A stretch of DNA of 64,000 bases from Deinococcus koreensis (GTDB lineage: Bacteria > Deinococcota > Deinococci > Deinococcales > Deinococcaceae), in NCBI RefSeq assembly GCF_002901445.1, contig NZ_PPPD01000004.1, positions 91,113-155,112 of the forward strand, in the 5' to 3' direction. Shown here piece by piece: positions 1-8,800 of the stretch. Within the stretch, counting starts at the first letter, position 1; each line of letters begins with the position of its first letter. The translations under genes were made by a program, and so were the position numbers. A model generated the notes under the pieces. The model was not told where the DNA came from. It worked only from the letters and a program-made list of their open reading frames with translations, and did no database searches.

Positions 1-71
1 AGGAAGACCCGTTCCCCGGCGCTCAGGGTGAAGTGGTGCGCGAGTTCCTCGGGCGTCCAGGTGCGGATCAC
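1..71 (-). CDS. tnpA: Tn3-family transposase TnpA, first codons only
   Basis: The complement from a GTG at 71 reads VIRTWTPEELAHHFTLSAGE and continues off the window edge. This matches the N-terminal start typical of Tn3-family transposases (an 'xxELxxHFTLxxxE' pattern in the DUF4158 region). It starts 7 nt after the resolvase stop and is read in the same direction, which suggests one transcript. Only about 23 codons are visible, so the family call rests on the short match and on the neighbouring resolvase. Confidence 0.6.
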   Translation of the reverse strand, partial: MIRTWTPEELAHHFTLSAGERVF

Positions 72-78
72 GCGGCGC

Positions 79-630
79 TCAGCGCTGAAGAAGCCGGGTG
101 ATGGTGCTGGGATGCACGCCGAACAAGCGGGCGCACTGCGCCGCCGTGCGCCGCCCGGCCTGGACGGACTCGCGGATGTCCTGCTCCTGGTGCGGGAGGA
201 GTTTGCGCCGACGCCCGCTGACGCGCCCCTCGGAGCGCGCCTGCTCCAGTCCTGCCAGGGTGCGCTCGCGGATCATGGCGCGCTCGAACTCGGCGAAGGC
301 GCCGACCATCTGCATCATCATCCGGCCGGCGGGCGTGGTGGTGTCGATGGCCTCGGTCAGACTGCGGAACCCCGCTTCCCGCTCACCCAGCAGCTCCATC
401 AGGTGCAGCAGATCTTTCAGGCTGCGGCTGAGCCGGTCGAGCTTCCAGACGACCACCAAGTCCCCGGGGCGCAGCTGGTCGAGCATGCGGTGAAGTTCGG
501 GGCGATCCCAGCGGCCTCCCGAAGCGTGTTCGGTGAACACGCGTCCCACGCCGCTCTCCTTCAGCGCCCGGAGCTGTGCGGCGGTGTCCTGGTCGTGCTG
601 CTTGCTGACGCGTGCATACCCAATCTGCAT
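79..630 (-). CDS. tnpR: Serine resolvase/invertase of a Tn3-type transposon
   Basis: A 183-aa small serine recombinase that resolves transposon cointegrates at a res site. The N-terminus MQIGYARVSKQ carries the nucleophilic serine (S9) and preceding Arg. The conserved WKLDRLSRSLKDL block (around residues 62-74) supplies the catalytic arginines, and the FAEFERAMIRERT segment begins the long E helix. The C-terminal part ends in a helix-turn-helix (GVHPSTITRLLQ). The length is normal for the family. It lies directly before tnpA, with the likely res site at 631-754 upstream. Confidence 0.93.
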   Translation of the reverse strand: MQIGYARVSKQHDQDTAAQLRALKESGVGRVFTEHASGGRWDRPELHRMLDQLRPGDLVVVWKLDRLSRSLKDLLHLMELLGEREAGFRSLTEAIDTTTPAGRMMMQMVGAFAEFERAMIRERTLAGLEQARSEGRVSGRRRKLLPHQEQDIRESVQAGRRTAAQCARLFGVHPSTITRLLQR

Positions 631-754
631 GGGGCCTCCAGGAGTGCCAAAACGTGGTGCGGATGCTCCTGATTATGCAACAGTGTTTCGCAACGCCAGA
701 ACCCGCTGCCCGTCACATCATCAGCATCGTTGAACAGACGAATGTTTTCGCAAT
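631..754. other. Candidate res region between resolvase and transposon end
   Basis: A 124-nt non-coding stretch upstream of tnpR and inside the terminal repeat. It is more AT-rich than its surroundings and contains the related words 'cagtgtttcgcaacgc' and 'gaatgttttcgcaatcc'. These could be parts of resolvase-binding subsites, but I could not delimit three subsites, so this is positional inference. Confidence 0.35.
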
Positions 755-792
755 CCTGGTGTACAACCAGGGCTTATCCGTGTCGTGACCCC
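755..792 (-). repeat. Candidate Tn3 terminal inverted repeat
   Basis: Read leftward from 792 the sequence begins GGGGTCACGACACGGATAAG and continues about 18 nt. A GGGG start, about 38 bp length and an internal TAAG are usual for Tn3-family repeats. The partner repeat is outside the window, so this cannot be confirmed here. Confidence 0.5.
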
Positions 793-1102
793 TGTACGCG
801 CTCGAATAGGATCCACTGACCACCCGGTGTCCAGTTCGCGCGCAGACCCTGCGTGACGGCTTGCGGAGCACTGAAGGTGGGCTTGGCTGAGCGTACTGGT
901 CGCCCGGAGTCAGAAGGTCAGCGAGACGTGGCGTGACCTTCGGAAACTCCAGGGCTGCCTGGCAAGTCACGGCGTGAAGCTTCGGTGAAGAGCTCAGGGA
1001 ATCCAGGAGAGGGGGGCTGGGCATACAGGGGATGAAAGCAATCATCCAGCCGTCCGTCACCCTCCCCCTCGCAGCGCCATCTCCTGTTCCCCAGAGGTCG
1101 TC
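793..1102. other. Intergenic stretch between the transposon end and the YVTN remnant
   Basis: About 310 nt with no convincing gene on either strand. The last 20 nt carry an AGAGG ribosome-binding site for the open frame at 1103. I see no terminator or repeat. Confidence 0.5.
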
Positions 1103-1330
1103 ATGTTCCAGCGTCACCGTCCGTTCCGTCCTGACCTCGCCGCCCTGCTCACACCCAGCGTGACTGGCGCCCTTGCCCTCGCGCAGCAGGCCAGCGGCGG
1201 CGCCCAAGGCATGAGCCAGCCGCCCGCCATCAACGGCCCCGCGGTTTCCGCGCGCGACCGGGTGGACACCGCCGACCAGACCTCGACCACCGTCACGGTC
1301 ATGAATCTCGCGACCAACGCTGTGCCACAT
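1103..1330 (+). pseudogene. 5' remnant of an exported YVTN beta-propeller protein
   Basis: The frame opens with ATG behind AGAGG and encodes a short leader, a low-complexity segment (ALAQQASGGAQG) and then VSARDRVDTADQTSTTVTV followed by MNLATN. That is the beginning of a YVTN-type repeat (usual form RVYTADQTSNTVSVIDPATNTVLGTIPLG). The match stops at about 1330 and the frame closes at 1372 in unrelated sequence overlapping the next gene. Propeller proteins of this family are normally over 300 aa, so this is a 3'-truncated copy. Identification is from the repeat motif only. Confidence 0.6.
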
Positions 1331-1353
1331 CCATCACCAAACAGAGGAGCCTC

Positions 1354-2109
1354 ATGTTCAGACGTGTCCTGATGACATCACTGGTCGTGGCCGCCCTAGC
1401 GCCAGGCGCGGCCAGCGCGGCGACCGTACAGCTCTTCCCCTTCAAGGGCATGGGCCGCGCGGACAGCCCGGCTGCGACTGGACAGCTCAGTGTCCGCAGC
1501 CCCACTCCGCAGCTAGCGGTGTCCACCCTGACCCTGCGGGGCCTGACGCCGGGCCGGGCCTACGTCGCCCACTATCACGCGTTGGGGAAGGCGGCGACTG
1601 AGCCCTGCTCGTCCCAGGGGCCCGTCACCCTGGGCTTCCCGGCCTTCAAGGCCAATGCACGCGGGCAGGCCACGGTCGTCCTGCGGGCCGATTCAGCGCG
1701 CATCGCTGGGGCTCTGGGTGCGTATGTCAACGTCCACACGGCGTCTGATTTGACGGTCGTGCCGCTGTGTGCGGCGCTGCTGAAGACGGGGGCGGCTCCG
1801 GCTACCCCGGCCACCGCTCCAGCGCCGACAGCCGCCACCCCGGTGGCTGCGGCTCCGGTCACCGTAAAGGTCGGGGACAACGTGTTTCAGCCCACCAGCC
1901 TGACCGTCCCCGCCGGCACCACCGTGACCTGGCTCCATACCGGGCAGATCACCCACAACGTCCTGTCCCTGACGGTGGCCGACCTGAAGTCACCGGATCT
2001 GCGGCCAGGGGACAAGTACAGCTACACCTTCAAGACCCCCGGCACCTATACCTACTACTGCTCGTACCACGATGGCATGAGCGCCACGATCACTGTGACC
2101 AACCGCTGA
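1354..2109 (+). CDS. Exported CHRD-like/cupredoxin two-domain protein
   Basis: A 251-aa secreted protein with a signal peptide (cut near A22). A CHRD-like beta domain (about 23-145) contains the block PGRAYVAHYHALG and two cysteines (C85, C139) placed as in the next gene. An Ala/Pro/Thr linker follows (about 146-168). The C-terminal plastocyanin-type cupredoxin (about 169-250) shows the full type-1 copper set: H201, C236, H239 and M242 (YYCSYHDGM). It probably acts as an envelope electron carrier or copper-binding protein; the CHRD role is not known. An AGGAG ribosome-binding site precedes the ATG. It is in line with the CHRD lipoprotein gene 36 nt downstream, probably the same transcript. 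Confidence 0.85.
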   Translation: MFRRVLMTSLVVAALAPGAASAATVQLFPFKGMGRADSPAATGQLSVRSPTPQLAVSTLTLRGLTPGRAYVAHYHALGKAATEPCSSQGPVTLGFPAFKANARGQATVVLRADSARIAGALGAYVNVHTASDLTVVPLCAALLKTGAAPATPATAPAPTAATPVAAAPVTVKVGDNVFQPTSLTVPAGTTVTWLHTGQITHNVLSLTVADLKSPDLRPGDKYSYTFKTPGTYTYYCSYHDGMSATITVTNR

Positions 2110-2145
2110 GGCGGAGTCAATGCACCACGCACCACGGAGGAACAT

Positions 2146-2592
2146 ATGTTCGTAGACAAGATCGTTCTGGGGATGGCCACCACCGCGCTGCTCGGCTCGT
2201 GCAGCATGATGATGGGTGGCGGCACCACCTACACCTTCAAGCACAACGCCAACGCGGCCGATCCCGCCGCCATGGGCAAGGCCGTGGCGACCATGAGTGG
2301 CGGCATGGTCAGCACCACCCTGACGGTGAGCGGCCTGACGCCCAGCAAGGCGTACATCGCGCACTACCACGCCTTCGGCCCGGCGTCCAGCACCGATCCC
2401 TGCGCCTCCAACGGGCCGGTGACACTGGGCTTCCCAGGCTTCATGTCGGACGCCAGCGGCAACGCCAGCGTGACCGTCAGCGGCGACATGACCAAGATCG
2501 CGGGCGACCTGGGCGCGTACATCAACGTCCACTACGCCAGCGATCCCAGCGTCGTGCCGATCTGCGCCCCAGTCAAGATGACCAAGGGCTGA
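2146..2592 (+). CDS. CHRD-domain lipoprotein
   Basis: A 148-aa protein whose leader ends in the lipobox LLGSC (C19), so it is probably a lipid-anchored envelope protein. The mature part is a CHRD-like domain closely resembling the N-terminal half of its upstream neighbour: both share YIAHYHAFG/YVAHYHALG, GPVTLGFP, GAYxNVH and a cysteine pair. It starts behind ACGGAGGAAC and is followed by a GC-rich hairpin. The pair looks like a duplication in which one copy gained, or the other lost, a cupredoxin domain. Biochemical role unknown. Confidence 0.8.
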   Translation: MFVDKIVLGMATTALLGSCSMMMGGGTTYTFKHNANAADPAAMGKAVATMSGGMVSTTLTVSGLTPSKAYIAHYHAFGPASSTDPCASNGPVTLGFPGFMSDASGNASVTVSGDMTKIAGDLGAYINVHYASDPSVVPICAPVKMTKG

Positions 2593-2605
2593 GGATCGCA
2601 ACCAG

Positions 2606-2640
2606 GGCGGCCTTCACGGCAACGTGGGGGCCGCCTTGCT
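2606..2640 (+). terminator. Candidate transcription terminator after the CHRD pair
   Basis: GGCGGCC (2606-2612) can pair with GGCCGCC (2629-2635), followed by TTGCT. It sits between convergent genes, so it could end the CHRD transcript. The T-tract is weak. Confidence 0.45.
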
Positions 2641-2687
2641 GACGTGTCCACTGGCCGCCCCTGGCCGTGTCCATCACCACCTCTGGT

Positions 2688-3380
2688 CTACCCGCCGGGC
2701 AGGGCCACCCGGCCCAGCGGGCGGGTCGGGGCCGGGCTGCCCCCGGCGGGTTCCACGCTGATGCCCACAGACGCGTAGCCCCGCCAGCCCACCTGCAAGG
2801 CGGTGCCGCCCGTGAGCCCCAGACTGACCGGCACGCGGGCGCCCGTCCCGCTGCCTGTGCGGCCCCATGCCTGGTAGACCTGCCCGGCCGGCGCCGGCCG
2901 GGCGAGAATCACCAGGGCCTGTCCGTCCGGCCGCACGAGCAGGGTGCCGAACGCCTGACCGTCCGGCGACGCGAGGGTCAGCCTGGACGCGCCCTGGGCC
3001 TCCCACCGCTGGGCCGTGGTCTGCGGGGACGGTGCCGTCATGAGGCGGGTCGTGAGGGGCGTCAGGGCCAGCACCAGCACGGCGGCCGCCGCCAGCCACG
3101 GCCAGCGCGGGCGGTGGAGGCGGGGCACCGCTCTGAGCGGCGGCTGAGTCGTGAAAGGGCTAGCCCCGGCGACGCGGCGGGCCTGCAGGCGTTCCCACCC
3201 GCCACTGGGCAACGCTGCGTCGGGCAGGTCGTCGGCGAGCGAGAACAGCGCGTCTTGCAGCCGGGCCAGCTCGGCGCGGCAGGTGGAGCAGCCGGACAGG
3301 TGAGCCTCGACGCTCTCCAATTCCGCCTGCTCCAGGTCACCGAGGACGTACCCGGGCAGCAGCTCCGTCGGGTGGGTCAT
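2688..3380 (-). CDS. RskA-like zinc-finger anti-sigma factor
   Basis: A 230-aa membrane anti-sigma factor. The N-terminal zinc-binding anti-sigma motif is visible as H27-x3-C31-x2-C34 (AHLSGCSTC). One membrane helix lies at about 93-110 (WPWLAAAAVLVLALTPL). The extracytoplasmic C-terminal domain (about 120-228), with GQVYQAWG and SVEPAGGSPAPTRP, matches the RskA/anti-sigma-K type. It should hold the upstream ECF sigma factor at the membrane until the outer domain is processed. Its ATG overlaps the sigma stop as ATGA, so the two are translationally coupled. Confidence 0.9.
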   Translation of the reverse strand: MTHPTELLPGYVLGDLEQAELESVEAHLSGCSTCRAELARLQDALFSLADDLPDAALPSGGWERLQARRVAGASPFTTQPPLRAVPRLHRPRWPWLAAAAVLVLALTPLTTRLMTAPSPQTTAQRWEAQGASRLTLASPDGQAFGTLLVRPDGQALVILARPAPAGQVYQAWGRTGSGTGARVPVSLGLTGGTALQVGWRGYASVGISVEPAGGSPAPTRPLGRVALPGG

Positions 3381-3931
3381 GGGGTCATCCTCCTGCGGAG
3401 ATTCAGCAGCGCGCGGCGCAGTCGGCTTTTGACCGTGCCCAGGGGCAGCCCGGTGCGGGCCGCGAGTTCAGCGTGCGTGTAGCCGCCAAAGAACATGCCC
3501 TCCAGCAGCAGCCGGTCGGTGTCCGGGAGCGATCTCAGGGCGGCGCCCAGCAGGGCCTGATCCAGGGGATCGCGCGCTGGCGAGGGCGCTGGCAGGTCGA
3601 AGGCCGGATCGTCGACCGCGCCGTCACGGGCCTGTGGCCGGGCGCGGCGGGCGCGCAGCCGCTCCAGGCACAGGTGGTGGGCGATGGTCAGCACGAAGGT
3701 CTGCACCGTGCCGCGCGCCGGATCGTAGCGCCCGGCCTGGGCCTCCAGGCGCAGGAAGGTGTCCTGCAGGACTTCCTCGGCGTCCTCCGGGGAGACCAGC
3801 ATCCGCAGGCACACGCGGTAGGTCACGCCGGCGAGCGCGTCGTAGAGGGCCTTCAGGGCGCCCTCCTGTCCATGCTGAAGCTGCACGAGCAGCCCCTGAT
3901 GATCCAGAGCGGTCGGCAGGGGAGCGGGCAT
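3377..3931 (-). CDS. ECF sigma factor, SigK-like
   Basis: An extracytoplasmic-function sigma-70 factor controlled by the anti-sigma gene it overlaps by 4 nt. Region 2 is visible in LYDALAGVTYRVCLRMLV and EDAEEVLQDTFLRL; region 4 is RSLPDTDRLLLEGMFFGGYT and GLPLGTVKSRLRRALLNL. I chose the ATG at 3931 (184 aa), the usual ECF length, starting just before region 2. The frame is open to 4057, and an in-frame ATG at 4009 lies directly after AGGAGGT, which is too close for normal initiation. The start is therefore uncertain while the identity is firm. Confidence 0.88.
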   Translation of the reverse strand: MPAPLPTALDHQGLLVQLQHGQEGALKALYDALAGVTYRVCLRMLVSPEDAEEVLQDTFLRLEAQAGRYDPARGTVQTFVLTIAHHLCLERLRARRARPQARDGAVDDPAFDLPAPSPARDPLDQALLGAALRSLPDTDRLLLEGMFFGGYTHAELAARTGLPLGTVKSRLRRALLNLRRRMTP

Positions 3932-4192
3932 GACCGCAGTCTGCCGCACCGGCCGCCGCTCCGGGGCATGAAACCCAGGAAAGCAGGCGAATGCGGCGAA
4001 GTCGGACATACCTCCTGTATGCGCGCAGAGGGCTGCCTGGATGCACGTCTCAGGCAAGGAGGATGAACAGACAGCACGCTCAAATCGTGACCCCTGAACT
4101 CATCACCCACTCACACGATCTGGACAAAATTTCAGCCTTGGCCAGGTTAGGCCCATCTGGGTGGTTCACTCGACCAGTCCGAGCGCTCACCC

Positions 4193-4221
4193 TTGCCCTG
4201 GGCGAGGCCGCCTGCTAGCGT
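4193..4221 (+). promoter_or_regulatory. Candidate promoter of the response regulator gene
   Basis: TTGCCC (4193-4198), a 17-nt spacer and TAGCGT (4216-4221) fit the TTGACA / TAnnnT pattern of the housekeeping sigma factor. The start codon at 4267 is behind AGAGGAGC. It is a plausible match only. Confidence 0.4.
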
Positions 4222-4266
4222 GACGCATCCCTTGGCATTTCCATCCCTTCCTCAGAGGAGCAGCTC

Positions 4267-4692
4267 ATGCGTCCCTTTCACATTCTGCTGGTCGATGACA
4301 GCGTCGCCGACCTTGAACTGGCCCGCGAGGCCTTCGAAAGCCACCGCACGTCCCTGACCCTGCACACCTTCGAGGGGGGCCTGGGCGCCCTGAGCTTTCT
4401 GGAGACCCTGGAGGTGGGGGAGTTGCCGGACGTGATCGTGCTCGACATCAACATGCCCAGGATGAGCGGCTTCGACGTGCTGCGCATCCTCAAGGCGGAC
4501 GCCCGCTGGGGGAGCATCCCCGTGGTGATGCTGTCCACGTCCTCGGGGCATCAGGATGTCACCCGGGCGTACTCGCTGCACGCCAGCTCGTACCTCGTGA
4601 AAGCGAGTTCCTTCCCCGCGTTCCTGAAGCAAATTGATCAGTTTCTGGCGTACTGGATGAGCAACCGCCTGCCGAGCTGGCCGGTGGCCTGA
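4267..4692 (+). CDS. Single-domain response regulator, Rcp1 type
   Basis: A 141-aa stand-alone receiver domain. The acidic pocket is D10-D11, the phosphoacceptor is D60 in VIVLDINMPRMSGFDVL, followed by S90/T91 and K112. There is no output domain. The extended C-terminal helix and long alpha1-beta2 region resemble Rcp1-type regulators that pair with bacteriophytochrome or GAF-type kinases. A giant GAF kinase starts 1.1 kb downstream in the same direction, so it is a reasonable partner (inference). Ribosome-binding site AGAGGAGC is 6 nt before the ATG. Confidence 0.9.
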   Translation: MRPFHILLVDDSVADLELAREAFESHRTSLTLHTFEGGLGALSFLETLEVGELPDVIVLDINMPRMSGFDVLRILKADARWGSIPVVMLSTSSGHQDVTRAYSLHASSYLVKASSFPAFLKQIDQFLAYWMSNRLPSWPVA

Positions 4693-4747
4693 GCCGCAGT
4701 GGGCGCCGGCGCCGGGCAGGCTCAGCGCGTGGGACGGTGAGTGTGCG

Positions 4748-5191
4748 ATGAAGGACGACCTGGAGGAGGTGCACTGGGCGGCGCTCGGCCTGGGGGCGAC
4801 GGCCTCCGTCCTGAGCGTTCCCGAGCTGCTGCGCGGTCTGCTCACGGAAACGCAGGCCGAGCGGAGGCAGGCCGGCGGGTACTGGACGGTGGAGCACCTC
4901 CTGCGTCTGCTGTGGGACGAGGCCGGTGCGCTGCGGCCCGGTGTGCCCCAGGTGTACCGGTACCTGCTGGAGGTGCTCGTTCAGCCGCAGGTGGTGACGC
5001 GGGTGGACGTGCTGCGCTGCCTGTTCGTGTGGTTTGACGAGCAGGGCGGGACGGGCGCGGTGGCGGATGAGGTGCGGGCGGTGATGCGCGCGGGCCGGCC
5101 GGTGTACGAGGCGCTGCTGCGGGAGGGGGATCCAGAGCTCACGCCGGAAGTGCGCGAACTGCTGGCGCAGGCGTGGTGGCAGGAGGCGTAG
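4748..5191 (+). CDS. Conserved-looking protein of unknown function
   Basis: A 147-aa, mostly helical, leucine-rich cytoplasmic protein without signal peptide or membrane segment. The frame has the strong third-position GC of its neighbours and starts 55 nt after the response regulator. Segments such as VEHLLRLLWDEAGALRPGVP and VTRVDVLRCLFVWFDEQGG look like helical repeats, but I recognise no family. Its position between the receiver gene and the GAF kinase suggests co-transcription with the receiver; function unknown. Confidence 0.6.
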   Translation: MKDDLEEVHWAALGLGATASVLSVPELLRGLLTETQAERRQAGGYWTVEHLLRLLWDEAGALRPGVPQVYRYLLEVLVQPQVVTRVDVLRCLFVWFDEQGGTGAVADEVRAVMRAGRPVYEALLREGDPELTPEVRELLAQAWWQEA

Positions 5192-5450
5192 GGGCTCAGG
5201 GGGGAGGAAGCCTGGACAGGCTGCTCCCACAGTCTTCGGGCGGCGGGTCGTCTTGATCCTGTCCCGGTCAGTGTGCCCAGATCTGGATGTGGAACGGTGC
5301 TGGAGGGTTCAGACTCGGCTCGCAGGGCGGTCACCCTGCGGGCGGCGGGCGGTCACGGGCCGTCCCGTGGGGGTGGCCAGGTGTGCCTTCTGGCGCGCAG
5401 CGGTGGGGGTCAGGGCGAGGGCGGTGATGCTGGAGGAGGGCCAGCCCTGA

Positions 5451-5660
5451 TCACGCGGACTCCACCTCGAGCCTTACCGCTTTGTCCCGGTCATACAGGG
5501 CACACAGGCCGCTGGTGGTGCCGTGGCTGTACTCGAGGAGGGCGTCGGGTTCGCTCGTGCCGGGTTTCAGTCCCAGGGCTTTCAGCTGCTCGGCAGTGGC
5601 GAGGTGATCGGGGTAAGTCTGGTGGTATTTGGGGCGGGGGGTGGGTTTGGTGCGGGGCAT
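5451..5660 (-). CDS. Small conserved protein with a TAEQLKALGLKPGT core
   Basis: A 69-aa protein starting at ATG 5660 behind AGGTGG. It has a basic Pro-rich N-terminus (MPRTKPTPRPKYHQ), then TYPDHLATAEQLKALGLKPG, TSEPDALLEY and a C-terminal CALYDRDKAV strand. I do not know its function. It is real because a second, decayed copy with the same core lies at 53914-54122, beside the other GAF-array kinase. It is convergent with nothing and divergent from the 5833 kinase, with 172 nt between the starts. Confidence 0.65.
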   Translation of the reverse strand: MPRTKPTPRPKYHQTYPDHLATAEQLKALGLKPGTSEPDALLEYSHGTTSGLCALYDRDKAVRLEVESA

Positions 5661-5832
5661 GGGGGTCACCACCTGGGGACGTCCTTGAACAGGCGCGAGG
5701 CCAGTGTACTGGAGCCAGCGGGGTGACCGTCTTCCCGACCGAGCCTCAGTTTCTCTGGCACTTCCGGAGAGGCTGAGCCTGGGTGAACGGTAAGGAACGC
5801 TGAGCGGGCCTGGGGGCGCTGACCCGTATCCT

Positions 5833-8800
5833 GTGACGGTGCCCCATCCCGCGTCTTCCTCCCTGAGCGACCGTCTGCAGGAGCTCACCGAGCAGCTCGC
5901 CGCGGCCCGCACGCCGGATGAGGTCTTCAGGGTGGTGCTCACGCCCGCGCTGGCGGCCCTGGACGCGGTCGCGGGCGCCGTTCTGCTGGTGGATGAGGAG
6001 GCCAGTCGCCTGACCCTCGCGGTCACGCAGGGGGACGAGGCGGACGTCCAGACCGTCTGGCAGGACGGGCCTCTCGAGCGCGCCGTCCCGGCTGGCGACG
6101 CCCTGGAGCGCCATGAGGCCCTGTTCTTCGAGCATCCGGGCGAGCTCGCGCGCGCCTACCCGGAGCTGGAGGCCCGCACGGGCGGCGTCGCTGCGGTCGC
6201 GACCGCCGTGCTGCCGATGTTCCTCGACGAGCGGCCGCTGGGCACGATCATCCTGGATTTTCGCGAGCCCCACACCTTCACCCAGGATGAGCGGCGCTTT
6301 CTGCGCACGCTGGCGGCCCAGTGTGCCGTGGCCCTGGGCCGGGCGCGGCTGATGACGGAACTGCAGCGCCAGGTGCAGGAACGCAGCGGGCAGCTGGAAA
6401 CGGACGCCCGCGCGCAGGAGGCCTTCATGGCCTTTACCGAGGCGGTGGGCACCGAGACCGACCTGCTGGCCCTGGCCCGGCAGGCGATCGCGGTATTGCG
6501 CGCCCGCTTCCAGGACGGCAGCATCGCTTACCACACCAGACGGGGGGAGGTGTGGACGCCCGAGGTGTGGAGTGAGGACATGGAGGCGCCCCTGGTGGCG
6601 CGCCTGCAGGCCGGCCTGGCCGACCGTACCCCCTTCATCCGCCAGGCCCTGCGGACGGGCACGGTGGACTTCACGGACGGCTGGAATCCGGTGCAGGAAG
6701 GGATCGCGCACAGCGAGGCGTACGGCGCGGCCGCCACCTATCCGCTGGTGGTGAACGGCGAGGTGCAGGCCCTGCTGGTCTTTGGCCTGCGGGACACGCG
6801 GCGCTGGAGTGGGCGCGACCGGGCGCTCGTGCGGGCGGTGGGGCGCGGGCTGATCCTGGCCCTGGAGCGCGCCGCTCAGGCCCGGCTGCTGCAGACCCGG
6901 GGGGAGGAGCTGGAGGCCCGCACCCTGGCGCTGGAACGCTTCGCCGAGCTGGCCCGCCGCCCGGAGTCCGACCCCCTCACGCTCATCCGGCAGGCGCAGG
7001 AGGCGGTGAGCGAGCTGATCGGTGAGGGCTTCGCGGTGTACTACGAACTCGGCGCCGGCGTCTGGCACCTGCGCTCGCAGGTCGGCCACCCCGAGAACCG
7101 GGTGGTGCAGGCCTCGCTGGACTCGGCCCTGCCCTACGAGACGGTGCTGAACTTCCGCCGCCCCTGGGAGAGCGGCGAGCCGCTGTACCAGGACGTCTAC
7201 GATCAGGCGCTCGACGACGGGGTGCCCGGCACGGGAGCGCTGGCCTCCACGGCGGCACTGCCGCTGGTCGTCGGGGGTCGGCACCAAGGGATGTTCGGGT
7301 ATGGGCTGGAGGTGAGCCGCCCGTGGAGCCGCGCCGACCGGGCGACGCTGGAGACGGCCGTAAGCAGCCTGGGGCTGGCCTTCGAGCGGGCCGAGCAGAC
7401 CGGGGCGCTGGAGGAGGAACGCGCCGCCCTCGACGCCTTCGTGGCCTTCAGCGAGGCGGCAGGCACCGAGACCGACGTGTCCACCCTGGCGCGGCAGGCG
7501 GTGACGGCGCTCACCCTGCGCTTCCCCGGGTGCTCCAGCGCCTACTACGAACTGGAGGGGGGCCGCTGGACACTCCGGCTGCACAACGATGACCTCAACC
7601 ATCAGCCGGAGCTGCGCGCGGCGCTGCTGGCGGGGCTGCCCCGGGACACACCCAGCTTCGCCCAGGCCCTGAAGAGCATGCGGCCCGTCTTCGTGGAGAA
7701 CTGGGACGCTGCGCAGGAGCAGATCGCCCGCACCGAGGCCTACGGCGCGGTCGCCAACGCCCCGCTCGTGCAGGGCGGCGAGGTGCAGGCCATCCTGTCC
7801 CTGGGCCTCCGGGGGCAGCGGCAGTGGGCCGAGCGCGACCGGGCCGTGTTCCGGGCCGTGGCCCGCGGCCTGACCCTGGCCCTGGAGCGCGCCGGGCAGG
7901 CCCGGCACCTTCAGGCGCGTCAGGCCGAGGAGGCGCGCCGGAGTCAGGCCCTTTCTGCCTTCGCGGAACTCTCCCGCGACCTGGCCCTGGAGACGGAGCC
8001 CTACACGCTCATCCTCCGGACGCAGGAGATCGTGCTGAGCCTGCTGTCCGCCGGGTTCTCGGTCTACTTTGAGCCCCGGGAGGGGGTGTGGCGCATCGGG
8101 TCGCAGGTGGGACACGCCAACACGCCCGAACTACAGGCTGCACTGGAAGCCGGATTGTCCTTTGAGGCGGCGACCAACCTGGTGACCCCGTGGCGCAGCG
8201 GGGAGGCCTATTACCAGGATGAGTATGATCCAGATCTCGACGGACTAACGGGCAGCGAGGCGTACCCGGGCGCCTCGGTGACCCTGCCCATCGTCGTGAA
8301 CGGGCACACGCGCGGCGTCCTGGGCTTCGCGCTGTACCGCCAGCGCTCCTGGTCGGGCGAAGACCGGGCGGTGCTGGACACGGTGAGCCGTCAGCTGACC
8401 CTGGCGTTAGAGCGCGCGGAGCAGACCCGACGGCTGGCCGAAGAGCGTGAGGCCCTGGAGGCGTTTGCCCGCTTCACGGAGGCGTCCACCCACACCACCG
8501 ACCCGCTGACGCTGGCCGAGGGTGTTCGGGACGTGCTGCGCGCCACCATCGGGGTGGAGGCAGGCTACTCGGAGCTGGAAGGCGGGCTCTGGAAGGGCCG
8601 GGTGTTCTCCGACCTCACGCCCCCGGAGGTCAGGGCGCAGTCCGTGCAGGGGTTTCCCGCCAACCTGCCGGTCTTTGCCCACCCCTTTGCGGAGCGGGCC
8701 ATCGTGTTTGTAGACGATTGGAGAACCCAGAACGTCGCGCATACCGAGATGTACGGCGCCGCCGCGCTGTACCCGTACTTTGGGGCGGGGCAGCCGCGCG

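Larger units (their letters stand above)
1..792 (-). mobile_element. End of a Tn3-family transposon (partial)
   Basis: From the window edge inward this segment holds the first codons of a Tn3-type transposase, a serine resolvase, a short non-coding stretch suited to a res site, and at 755-792 a candidate terminal repeat that starts (reading leftward) GGGGTC and contains ATAAG. Gene order IR-res-tnpR-tnpA, both genes pointing out of the window, is normal for the family. The rest of the element and the opposite repeat are outside the window, so completeness and the target duplication cannot be judged. Confidence 0.7.

Noticed and set aside
5746..8115. Long open frame of 789 codons on the minus strand opposite the GAF kinase
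   Set aside because: It is the antisense of a gene with very high GC3; there is no ribosome-binding site, no family and it mirrors the kinase repeats.
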